Below, piece after piece: positions 27,801 to 34,493 of a stretch of 38,782 nt of DNA. This DNA comes from Actinomycetota bacterium (lineage in GTDB: Bacteria > Armatimonadota > SYMT01): assembly GCA_005798285.1 (NCBI GenBank), contig SYKE01000153.1, forward strand, positions 1-38,782. The letters are read 5' to 3'. A program made the translations under genes and the position numbers. A model generated the notes under the pieces. The model was not told the origin of the DNA. It saw only the letters and a list, made by a program, of their open reading frames with translations, and made no database searches. The first letter of the stretch is position 1; each line of letters opens with the position of its first letter.

Positions 27801-28243
27801 ACGCTGCCTGGGCTTCAGTTGAAGCGGCCCGCAAGCTCTTTGGAGTGGTGGATGCGCCCGATCTCCAGGTACACTTCGAGCTTCTCCGCTCCGAGTTGAC
27901 CCTGTCGGTGGACCCGCTGGAGAGCTTGAACGGTGCTCGACGAGCCGCTGCGCTGGCGGGGGAGCTTGGGTATGAGGCGGGTCGAAGGCTGGCGCTGCTG
28001 ACCGAGGGCCGTGCGCTCCAGCGGGCAGCTCGCAGCGAGAGCGCCGTCGGAGTGCTGACGGATGCTGCCGAGCGCTTCCGCCGGGCCGACGAGCAACTGG
28101 AGCATGCCCGCGCGATGATTCAACTGGGGGTTGTGCTGGCCGACGTCGGTCGCGCCGTGGAGGCGCGCGCTGCTCGGGAGACCGGGACAGAACTGCTGAC
28201 CCAACTCGGCGCCACCCCCTGGCTTGCCACGGCTGCACTTTGA
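24821..28243 (+). CDS. Zinc-ribbon/class III adenylate cyclase/ATPase/TPR protein
   Basis: 1140 residues. Residues 28-82 hold zinc-ribbon modules (CPHCG..CPRC, CGGCG, CENC, CWHCG). Residues 100-283 are a class III cyclase with an apparently complete active site: metal-binding Asp 109 (FADVADST) and Asp 153 (SLGDG), adenine-selecting Lys 149 and Asp 223 (YDVLGD), and transition-state Asn 230 and Arg 234 (NVARR). It should make cAMP from ATP. Next is a P-loop ATPase (GPMGLGKSR, 323-331) with VVDELSLVD as possible Walker B (about 445), then a long TPR-like helical region to the end. This is the layout of large signalling ATPases with a cyclase head. The start is TTG 24821 immediately after the greA stop, with GAGG close upstream; GTG 24830 is the alternative. 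Confidence 0.9.
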   Translation: MSGVSAIKPEPTADGPNGLGNGAHSQECPHCGYAPPLICPRCKLAMPFSARHCGGCGAALLQRCENCREWTSAGLPHCWHCGEVLARAEATRRSDAVGERRRVAIVFADVADSTALADRLETEAAFDLLSGCLQGLGARVSDAGGFVVKSLGDGILSLFGAPTAHGDDGERAVRAGLAMQRWLDDYREISFGRHGVRPRVRIGIHFGEVVAAPVVTGGRTEYDVLGDAVNVARRVETAAQLDGVCVSEAMYRITRSRFEFRDLGAARLKGKPEPMRIYRALRERTEPSRVEAPLIGRGPERELIRSSVQEILKGEAGELLFLGPMGLGKSRILDELTRELASAGVPFLTAIGSAAESAVPLALWRRWLFDLLPLEAGWSHEQAVAALREAMIGDDLAPWAPWIAALAVAPDRLAALDPEAREQVTLGALHAFLRHWLSGRPGALVVDELSLVDGPSRRILLGLSQRTVGMPPLLLAGGAREPVEGYSPDVRVRTLSPLTREETAQFVTALLPDQVLDAAALDQLATRSAGSPLYLGLMLSAAAESHDPRQALRAVPDTLDGVLRAELDALPISARVALETASVLGAVFAEDWLSQIYGVESWRLAAETLERRGILAEIKPAPDRELAFRHGALREVAHDGLLSADRTRLHGRAAETLSDRAGTRPELARRAALHWGAAGMPDEALKWNLQAAEYAAALFAGDEASGLYQECLEQAARLGDPVSLARSRIGLAELAAHAGEFPASMDGYRQAMAELEPLGSHGEGVGGDVARLRARAALGWARVFGQTGALSEALDQLEVVDASIIGDQTPEATLLRNRAGVERSQNLRGLGRAEEAIAAAQVVIAATDAEEQLQIRVAAGAALGAAYRLLDDWPRAESVLKESADQAEAGGDWQGAAACWINLGSGLQAAGRLAEAAVAHERAVEYARRIGDVEKLAIAQMDLGTVCLNRGEWSLAEQEFRAARAEFQRMGHTLGEIACLYNLGETQRWSAGLDAAWASVEAARKLFGVVDAPDLQVHFELLRSELTLSVDPLESLNGARRAAALAGELGYEAGRRLALLTEGRALQRAARSESAVGVLTDAAERFRRADEQLEHARAMIQLGVVLADVGRAVEARAARETGTELLTQLGATPWLATAAL

Positions 28244-28311
28244 CGTAGGGAACTGTCGGGCCCCCAGGGAACCGTCAACTAACACGACGCGAACGGGAGC
28301 GCTGCAGCGGA

Positions 28312-29688
28312 ATGTTGAGTGTCGGCCGGGGAACTCTGAAGCTCTGCGAGGGTGTGTCGCGCAGGGAGTGGATTCGTGCCGGGGCGTTGGGCGCGGCAGG
28401 TGTGGCGCTGCCGCAACTCCTCGCGGGTTCCGCGTCGGCGTCGGCGCACGAGCGCGGCTTCGGGCGGGCAAAGTCCTGCATCCTCCTGTTCTTGTTCGGC
28501 GCCCCGGCCCACCAGGACTTGTGGGACCTGAAGCCGGACGCTCCCGCCGAGTTTAGCGGGGAGTTCAAACCGATCCCCACCAACGTCTCCGGCATCCAGG
28601 TGGGACAGCACCTCCCGCTGACGGCTCGTCAAGCGCACCGGATGGCGATCGTGCGCTCGGTGACGCATCCCGACAATACGCATACCGTGGCCATGCACTA
28701 CATGCTCACGGGGCGACGCCACGCTGAGCCGAACACCAACCCCCAGAATAAGCCGGGCGACTTTCCAACCTTCGGCGCCGTGATGCGCTATCTGGAAAAG
28801 GGTCAAAGCGTTCTACCCGCCGGTGTCAGCCTGAACGCGCCGGCGAATCAGGTCTCTGCGAACAACCACATCTTTCCCGGGTTCTTCGCGGGACTGATTG
28901 GGCGTCGGTACGACCCGCTGTTCGTCTCGCAAGACCCCAATCTCACCGGCTTCAAGCCGTTCCAGCCGCCGGCGGGCCTCACCGACGATCGCCTGCTCCG
29001 CCGGGGGGAACTGCTCAAAGGAGTTGAGGAGTTTTGGCGTCGCACCGAGCCCTCCCTGGCCGGACGCAGTTACGACGACCACCACCGCCGTGCCCTCGAG
29101 CTGACCCTTTCCGCCGAGTCCCGCGCGGCGTGGGATCTGGAGCGCGAGACCCCCGCAACCCGGGAGCGCTACGGCCGGCATCCTTTCGGGCAGGGCCTTC
29201 TCCTCTCTCGCAGGTTGGTCCAGGCCGGTGTTCGTCTGGTGACCGTCAACTGGATGCGGGACGACGCGTTCTGGGATACACACTCGAACAACTTCAACCT
29301 GCTCAAGACCAGTCTGATTCCGCCATTTGACCGTGCGTTCTCCGCCCTCCTCGATGACCTTTCGGAGCGTGGAATGCTCGAAGACACTCTCGTGGTGGTC
29401 CTCGGGGAGTTCGGTCGCACGCCGCAGATCAACAAGAGCGCCGGCCGAGATCACTGGGCTGCCTGTAACTCCGTGGTTTTCGCCGGGGGAGGGATTTCCG
29501 GCGGCCAGGTTTACGGCGCCTCAGATGCTCACGCGGCCTATCCGGCGTCGGATGCCGTGACTCCCGAGGATGTAGCGGCCACCATGTACCATTCACTCGG
29601 AGTCGATCTGGCCACGGAACTGCGAGACTCTCTCGGTCGACCGCTGCCGTTGTGCGGCGGGGTCCCGATCCTTCCACTGTACAGCTAG
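28312..29688 (+). CDS. DUF1501 family exported protein, second copy
   Basis: 458 residues. A Tat signal is present (SRREWIRAGALGAAGVALPQLLAGSASA, twin Arg at 17-18). DUF1501 marks: CILLFLFGAPAHQDLWDLKP, IVRSVTHPDNTHTVAMHYMLTG, LGEFGRTPQINKSAGRDHW and FAGGGISGGQVYGASD. It is a different branch from the copy at 3747 and has no DUF1549/DUF1553 gene beside it, unlike that pair. It lies 68 nt after the cyclase gene. Possible ribosome site GGGAG is 13 nt upstream, rather far. Role in the cell wall or outside it is inferred only from the export signal. Confidence 0.87.
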   Translation: MLSVGRGTLKLCEGVSRREWIRAGALGAAGVALPQLLAGSASASAHERGFGRAKSCILLFLFGAPAHQDLWDLKPDAPAEFSGEFKPIPTNVSGIQVGQHLPLTARQAHRMAIVRSVTHPDNTHTVAMHYMLTGRRHAEPNTNPQNKPGDFPTFGAVMRYLEKGQSVLPAGVSLNAPANQVSANNHIFPGFFAGLIGRRYDPLFVSQDPNLTGFKPFQPPAGLTDDRLLRRGELLKGVEEFWRRTEPSLAGRSYDDHHRRALELTLSAESRAAWDLERETPATRERYGRHPFGQGLLLSRRLVQAGVRLVTVNWMRDDAFWDTHSNNFNLLKTSLIPPFDRAFSALLDDLSERGMLEDTLVVVLGEFGRTPQINKSAGRDHWAACNSVVFAGGGISGGQVYGASDAHAAYPASDAVTPEDVAATMYHSLGVDLATELRDSLGRPLPLCGGVPILPLYS

Positions 29689-29696
29689 GATTCCTT

Positions 29697-29715
29697 TAGC
29701 ACGCCGGCCGTGCTA
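29697..29715 (+). terminator. Hairpin after the second DUF1501 gene
   Basis: TAGCACG-CCGGC-CGTGCTA is a perfect 7-bp stem with a 5-nt loop, 8 nt after the TAG stop. No T-run follows. It may end the DUF1501 transcript. The remaining 208 nt before the next gene show no gene; a tRNA-T-arm-like stretch near 29775 is not part of a tRNA. Confidence 0.45.
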
Positions 29716-29923
29716 CTCGATCAAGAAGACAGATCGGTTCCGGTCCCACCCATGGGGGACGCCGCGAAACTCGCGGGCGGGTTCGACTCCCGGGCTCCGA
29801 ATGCCCCCCGGCTATGGAGATTCTTCCTCCTGCCTTCGATGAACCGAATCCAACAGAGTCTTCGCTCTCCGGGGGGCAGCCTTTGTCGGCCGTCTGACGG
29901 CCGCGCGCTCACGATCTCCAGAA

Positions 29924-32002
29924 ATGCAGCACCAGATCACGGTTCGTCGCCTCCAGGGCGTGATTCCGCCCCCACCGGCGGCCGCCGGTCAGGTGGCGGC
30001 GGAAGCCATCGAGATCTTTCGACGAAATCTTGAACGGCTTGGGTACAGGCCGTCCGCGGAACTGCTTGCTGCCTGCGAGCAGCTATCCCAGTCCGACTTC
30101 GCCGATTTTCACCGGGACCTGTTGAGTGAACTCCAGGTCCTCACGGGAAGCCATGTGGCGTTCGAACCGCTCTATCCCGCGTTTCCGGAACAGGTTCGGA
30201 GGATGCCGTTCTGGCGGCTCTTCATCAATGCCCAAACGCACTATTTGACTTCGGGTCGATGGCGCCCCCGATTCCGTCTCCGGCTGCGACCGGCCGACGA
30301 TGCGGCTCATGAGTTGACCGAACTGCGTCCCGTGTCGGATATCGATCTTTGTTCGCTGATGGGAAACCTCATCCATCAGAACAACGCGTTCACAGGAGAT
30401 GACCGCACGGATCTGTCGTGGTTCGTCCGGACTCGCCCTGCCGAGGCGGAGGATCTGCTGCCCGATACGATGCGTCGGCGCGAGAATGCCGCCTATCTCG
30501 TTTCGTGGTTCCTGTCCGTCCGTCCGGATCGGTTGGATCTGGTGACTCGCTTCTGCAGAAGCGCGACGGACGTTCTGCGTCTTGCCGCGGTTTGCTCGGA
30601 AGGAGACGCGTCGCTGGCGACGCACGTCCGCTTCAAGTCATTCGGCCGCCGGATGCGGCGGGCGATGTTGTCCGTCATTGAAGCGCAAGAGTGCCCGGCC
30701 GCAGAGATGCAGGGCCTTCGAGAACGATGGCTGCGACTAGGAGAACGCATCCACCCCGGCGAGTTCGCCTCCGAGTTCCCGGCCGCGGCGGAGGCCTTTC
30801 GGATCACCCGGAACCGATTGCCCACCGAAAGCTACTATTCCAGATTGGAGCGCCAGCTCAGCGACGGAAACTTCGCTGGTGCGGCAGCGCAACTGGCGGA
30901 GCGGCCCGGCCAGTTTGCTCGACGATTGGATCATCTGTTTCGACTCGCCGGGGAGCAGGCCGGAGAGGTGCTCGCCCGGCTCGAGACCTGCGTCGACACG
31001 GTTCCGACCCCGATACTGCTGCAGTTGGCGTCACACTTTGGGCGTCGGGCCCAGGTGTTGGAACGGCGGACGTTCTTTCCAAAAGGCAATGTGGCTCGGG
31101 CCTTCACCGTGGAGAAGCCCCTGCATGCTCTGGATCCGGCCCTCTGCGAACGAACGGTGGCGCTTCTCGAGCGAACGCTTCGGAAGAGATTCGCGGCCCT
31201 CGAGCCCCTGGGCAATGTTTATCTTGACCCTGCGCTGGAGAATTTCCCAGCGCCGTTTGCTACACGCTCGGCGTCTCGGGCCTTTCGAACCCTGTCTCGT
31301 GGGAGCCGCCTGGATCTACCGCCGGGTGACACGATCCGGTTCTTCCTCTGGTGGACCGATGGCCCTCATCGAACGGATGTGGACCTCTCGGCGGCAGTGC
31401 TCGACGAGAACTACATCCTGAAGCAGTATGTCGCCTACTATCAGTTGAAGTCCGAGTGCGGCGTGCACTCCGGGGACATCGTTAGCGCCCCGAACGGCGC
31501 CGCCGAGTTCGTGGACATCTCGATTCCGGCTGCGCTGAAATGCGGTGGACGGTATCTCGCGATGACGGTGAACATGTACTGGGGTGGTCCCTTCTGTGAT
31601 CTACCCGAGTGCTTTGCGGGGTGGATGGCGAGGAGTCGGCCCGGGTCCGGCGAGATCTTCGAGCCGCGGACGGTGGTCGACCGGCTGGATCTCACCGCGG
31701 ATACGCACGTCGGCGTACCCCTGGTGGTGGATCTGGCCAACCGGAAGCTGATCTGGTGCGATCTGGCGCTGGGCCGCGCTCCCACCTGGCAGAACTCCCT
31801 CCACAACAACCTTCGCGGGGTGACGATGGGTGTGAGGGCCTTTGTCGAACTGCAGCGGCCGACGCTCCACGATCTGTTCCGCCTGCACGCCACCGCGCGC
31901 GGGCAACTGGTCAGCTCGCCCGCGCTTGCAGATACCGTGTTCTCGGTGGAGGCGGGCACGCCGTTCAAACTCGATGAGATCGGCGCACACTTCCTCGCCT
32001 GA
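29924..32002 (+). CDS. Large cytoplasmic protein with C-terminal TerD-like domain
   Basis: 692 residues without signal peptide or membrane segments. About residues 1-440 are helical, Arg/Leu/Glu-rich and not recognised. Residues about 465-570 look like a TerD domain: FFLWWTDGPHRTDVDLSAAVLDE (acidic DVDLS as in the calcium site of TerD), then a YYQLK element, then GVHSGDIVSAPNGAAEFVDISI, where HSGD is the TerD hallmark, and a strand-rich AMTVNMYWG. Residues 580-692 continue with a beta-rich tail. TerD-family proteins belong to tellurite/phage-resistance and stress systems; long proteins with this layout are known next to ter genes in some bacteria. None of terA, terB, terC or a kinase is nearby. 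The ATG has no Shine-Dalgarno sequence, so the start is tentative. Confidence 0.72.
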   Translation: MQHQITVRRLQGVIPPPPAAAGQVAAEAIEIFRRNLERLGYRPSAELLAACEQLSQSDFADFHRDLLSELQVLTGSHVAFEPLYPAFPEQVRRMPFWRLFINAQTHYLTSGRWRPRFRLRLRPADDAAHELTELRPVSDIDLCSLMGNLIHQNNAFTGDDRTDLSWFVRTRPAEAEDLLPDTMRRRENAAYLVSWFLSVRPDRLDLVTRFCRSATDVLRLAAVCSEGDASLATHVRFKSFGRRMRRAMLSVIEAQECPAAEMQGLRERWLRLGERIHPGEFASEFPAAAEAFRITRNRLPTESYYSRLERQLSDGNFAGAAAQLAERPGQFARRLDHLFRLAGEQAGEVLARLETCVDTVPTPILLQLASHFGRRAQVLERRTFFPKGNVARAFTVEKPLHALDPALCERTVALLERTLRKRFAALEPLGNVYLDPALENFPAPFATRSASRAFRTLSRGSRLDLPPGDTIRFFLWWTDGPHRTDVDLSAAVLDENYILKQYVAYYQLKSECGVHSGDIVSAPNGAAEFVDISIPAALKCGGRYLAMTVNMYWGGPFCDLPECFAGWMARSRPGSGEIFEPRTVVDRLDLTADTHVGVPLVVDLANRKLIWCDLALGRAPTWQNSLHNNLRGVTMGVRAFVELQRPTLHDLFRLHATARGQLVSSPALADTVFSVEAGTPFKLDEIGAHFLA

Positions 32003-32071
32003 ACTCGGCGGGGAGCGCCGCGCCGCGGCACATCGACGGGACTCGCGTTGGGGAGAGTCGGAGGACCGGGA

Positions 32072-32449
32072 TTGACCTTTCAGGCGTTGGATGAGCCGGT
32101 GGACCCGAGGTCGCCAGAGATAGAACTATCGGACTTTCAGCGAGTCGATCTCCGGGTGGGCACCATCGTCGATGCCCGTGCATTCCCGGAAGCGCGCAAA
32201 CCGGCGTACCGACTCTGGATCGACTTTGGATCGGCGATCGGAATTCGGACCTCCTCGGCGCAGATTACCGGCCTTTACCGGCCCGAGGAACTCATCGGGC
32301 GGCAGGTTATTGGGATCGTCAACTTCCCGCCACGGCAAATTGGGCCATTTCGATCGGAAGTACTCGTGATCGGGGTGGACGATGCCGATGGGGCCGTGGT
32401 TCTCCTAGCGCCGGACCGGCCCGTTCCTGATGGTTCACGACTCTACTGA
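32072..32449 (+). CDS. csaA: CsaA-like tRNA-binding domain protein
   Basis: 125 residues. The fold is the OB-type tRNA-binding domain shared with the C-terminus of methionyl-tRNA synthetase and with CsaA, a small dimeric chaperone and tRNA-binding protein. Sequence marks: FQRVDLRVGTIVDARAFPEARKPAYRLWIDFG, then GIRTSSAQITGLYRPEELIGRQVIGIVNFPPRQIGPFRSEVLVIGV. Start is TTG 32072, with GGAGG 7 nt upstream; the frame from 32048 would have no ribosome site. It lies 69 nt after the TerD-like gene, perhaps on the same transcript. Cellular role of CsaA outside secretion in Bacillus is not settled. Confidence 0.87.
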   Translation: MTFQALDEPVDPRSPEIELSDFQRVDLRVGTIVDARAFPEARKPAYRLWIDFGSAIGIRTSSAQITGLYRPEELIGRQVIGIVNFPPRQIGPFRSEVLVIGVDDADGAVVLLAPDRPVPDGSRLY

Positions 32450-32843
32450 CGAGCGCCACCGCCCTCACGCCTGGCGTCGTGTGATCGAGCGGGCACAGCC
32501 GGAATCGCCGACCGCAGAGCTTGATCATCAGCGTTTCCTCGGGGGTTCATCTGCCAATCGACGCATATCGGAAGTCGACTGGCGTCTGGCCGCTTTCGGA
32601 CATGGCCACAGGGTCGGCGACGCCCGACGCCGAGGGCGACCGGTCGTCTGAGCACAGCATGAGGAAGCGGTCCCAGCGGCGGGGCTGCCATCGGCGGTGC
32701 AACCACAGCGTCAGGCGATGCTGCAACTCGCCGTGCGACCCCACGTGCATCGCGCAAACCGGTTCGCACAGTCCGCGTGATCGGCGTATCTCCCCCTCGA
32801 ACACGAATTCGCGACGAGAGCCGCGAGGGGGAGTGCACCGAGC
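32450..32843. other. 394-nt stretch without a convincing gene
   Basis: Between csaA and the acetyltransferase gene I see no gene I can support. A minus-strand frame of 85 codons (32547-32804, GTG start, Trp- and Arg-rich) is open but lacks a recognised family. The region is rich in inverted repeats: GCCAATCGAC (32553-32562) with GTCGACTGGC (32574-32583), one mismatch, and TCGGCG...CGCCGA near 32615-32633. It may be leader or terminator structure, a decayed gene, or a short unknown gene. Confidence 0.5.
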
Positions 32844-33545
32844 ATGTGGGCTACTATCCGGGCAGACCTGGGACGAAAAGCTGAATGGTACGGCCTGAGG
32901 AACACTGCCGGCGCTCGGTTCCGGATGCTATTCAGGGCCGGTACCACGGCGCAACTCTTGCTTCGAGTGACTGAGGCGCTGCTGTTCGTCGGACCCCTCT
33001 CGGAACTCTCGTCCCGGCTGATCGCATCCTGGGGCCACGCGACGATCGGTCGCGGTGTCACTGTCGGACCCGGACTGGTGCTCCTCCAGAGCTCTGGCAT
33101 CTCGATCGCCTCCTCCGTCCGAGCCGGCCGCAACCTGACGCTCCAGCACGGGGTCACCATCGGCGCCCAGCGGGCCGAGGGTCCCGTGCTGGGGGACAAC
33201 GTGTTCGTCGGCGCCGGCGCCAGGGTTCTGGGAGCCATAAGGATTGGCTCCGATGTAAAGATCAGCGCGAACGCCGTTGTTATGCAAGACGTGCCGGACG
33301 GCGCGACCGTGGTCGGTGCGCCGGGCCGGGTGGTGAGAGTTTACGGCGAGAAGGTCGCTGCATCCGCTCCGCCGCAGCCGACTGAGAGATCGAGCATCCC
33401 CGCCGCTTCACACCGCCGTCGACCGAGATCACACCCCCTGGCCTCCACCGCACATGAAGGCGGGTCTCCTGTTCAAGCGTCGATGGGCCGGAAGGGTTGG
33501 GATGGTTACGCGGCGGAGCGAAGTCCAGCGGTACCCGCGGGTTAG
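32844..33545 (+). CDS. Serine acetyltransferase-like hexapeptide-repeat protein
   Basis: 233 residues. The left-handed beta-helix (about residues 60-170) has hexapeptide repeats and the serine acetyltransferase block LTLQHGVTIGAQ with the catalytic His 102, then LGDNVFVGAGARVLGAIRIGSDVKISANAVVMQDVP and VVGAPGRVV. In cysteine synthesis the enzyme moves an acetyl group from acetyl-CoA to serine. It has a short N-terminal part compared with CysE, as in the SAT-like sugar or lipid acetyltransferases, so the acceptor is uncertain. The last about 60 residues are Pro/Ser/Arg-rich with no family match. Start 32844 has GGGGAG 10 nt upstream. Confidence 0.82.
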   Translation: MWATIRADLGRKAEWYGLRNTAGARFRMLFRAGTTAQLLLRVTEALLFVGPLSELSSRLIASWGHATIGRGVTVGPGLVLLQSSGISIASSVRAGRNLTLQHGVTIGAQRAEGPVLGDNVFVGAGARVLGAIRIGSDVKISANAVVMQDVPDGATVVGAPGRVVRVYGEKVAASAPPQPTERSSIPAASHRRRPRSHPLASTAHEGGSPVQASMGRKGWDGYAAERSPAVPAG

Positions 33546-33599
33546 GCGACAACTATCCTCCCCGTCCGCAGAGGAGGAACCGACGGGTGGCCACACCCG

Positions 33600-33637
33600 G
33601 GCCCGGCTTTTCGAGCTAACTCTCGGGAGGTCGGGCC
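33600..33637 (+). terminator. Stem-loop between acetyltransferase and prepilin genes
   Basis: GGCCCGGC (33600-33607) pairs with GTCGGGCC (33630-33637), with one G-T pair, and encloses a smaller CGAG/CTCG stem. It lies 54 nt after the acetyltransferase stop and 118 nt before the prepilin. It could end the former transcript or be the first helix of the prepilin leader. No T-run follows. Confidence 0.35.
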
Positions 33638-33660
33638 GTCGCCGTTCAGGCCATCTACGA

Positions 33661-33710
33661 CGGGACCTGAGCACCTTTGCACATTCGCAAAGGTCACAGG
33701 GGTGATCCCG
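33661..33710 (+). promoter_or_regulatory. Structured leader of the second prepilin gene
   Basis: A perfect 8-bp hairpin, ACCTTTGC-ACATTC-GCAAAGGT (33673-33694), is framed by CGGGACC (33661-33667) and GG-TGA-TCCCG (33701-33710), giving a two-level stem. It ends 45 nt before the GTG start of the prepilin. It does not fit the c-di-GMP riboswitch consensus that I know, but it has the shape of a 5' regulatory RNA element. Confidence 0.4.
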
Positions 33711-33754
33711 GTCAACCCATCGATGGTCTCCCGCTTCCGGAAAGGAAGTCCCGA

Positions 33755-34492
33755 GTGAAGAAGCCATCTCGAGGGTTCACCCTCATCGAACTTTTGGTCG
33801 TCATCGCAATCATCGCCATTTTGGCGGCAATCCTCTTCCCGGTGTTCGCCCAGGCTCGCGAGAAAGCCCGCTCGGCCCAGTGCCAGTCGAACCTCAAGCA
33901 GATCGGCGTCGGCATGACGATGTATGCTCAGGACTACGATGAAGTGTTCCCGCTGTATGTGGCGAACTGGAGCACCAGCGTCATCCAGTCCTACATCAAA
34001 AACGTGGATGTGGTGACTCGATGCCCGAGCGCTTCGCCGTCGACCAATATCGGCGCGGTGCCGACCAGTTCCTGCGCACCACGGTGCTACACCGGCGTGG
34101 CGTACGCTTTGAATGGGGCGCACCGGGACCCGGGCTATCCGACACCGCCCTTCACGTTCAACAACGCAACCGTGGCCAGCATGCCGATGGCGGGCACGCC
34201 ATCCGACACGGTGTGGGTCAGCGACTACGCCACGCCGCAGGCGAGCTATCCGCAGAACAATGCCTTTGTGCAGAACTGCGTGTTCTCGTACTGGGGCTCG
34301 CGCCACAACCGGGGAAACAACACCTTGTATCTCGATGGTCACGTCAAGACCGTTCAGATGCAGCGTTTGAAGGATCCGGACAACTTCGCGTTGGAAGGAC
34401 CGCCCCCGGCTGGGTTCTGCGCCGGATTTGCCAACTGCACGACGGTGGGCCCGTACCAGGTCTACGTCGACGCCTGCCGGCCGAAGGACTGA
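33755..34492 (+). CDS. Type IV prepilin-like protein with H-X9-DG motif, second copy
   Basis: 245 residues. Class III signal: [31 protein letters not shown], with Glu at +5 after the cut site, followed by [20 protein letters not shown]. The C-terminal part has the H-X9-DG motif in [12 protein letters not shown]. Several cysteines ([30 protein letters not shown]) may form disulfides in the exposed head. Start GTG 33755 has AAAGGA 9 nt upstream; the frame from 33677 would disrupt the leader. The glycosidase-like gene begins one base after its stop (34494), so the two are translationally coupled, which suggests that pilin-like protein and hydrolase act together at the surface. Only the N-terminal region is similar to the copy at 278-1123. 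Confidence 0.92.
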   Translation: MKKPSRGFTLIELLVVIAIIAILAAILFPVFAQAREKARSAQCQSNLKQIGVGMTMYAQDYDEVFPLYVANWSTSVIQSYIKNVDVVTRCPSASPSTNIGAVPTSSCAPRCYTGVAYALNGAHRDPGYPTPPFTFNNATVASMPMAGTPSDTVWVSDYATPQASYPQNNAFVQNCVFSYWGSRHNRGNNTLYLDGHVKTVQMQRLKDPDNFALEGPPPAGFCAGFANCTTVGPYQVYVDACRPKD

Positions 34493-34493
34493 G

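Noticed and set aside
29773-29800. tRNA T-arm-like sequence GGGTTCGACTCCC
   Set aside because: No matching acceptor stem, D-arm or anticodon arm lies upstream within tRNA distance, so it is a chance match.
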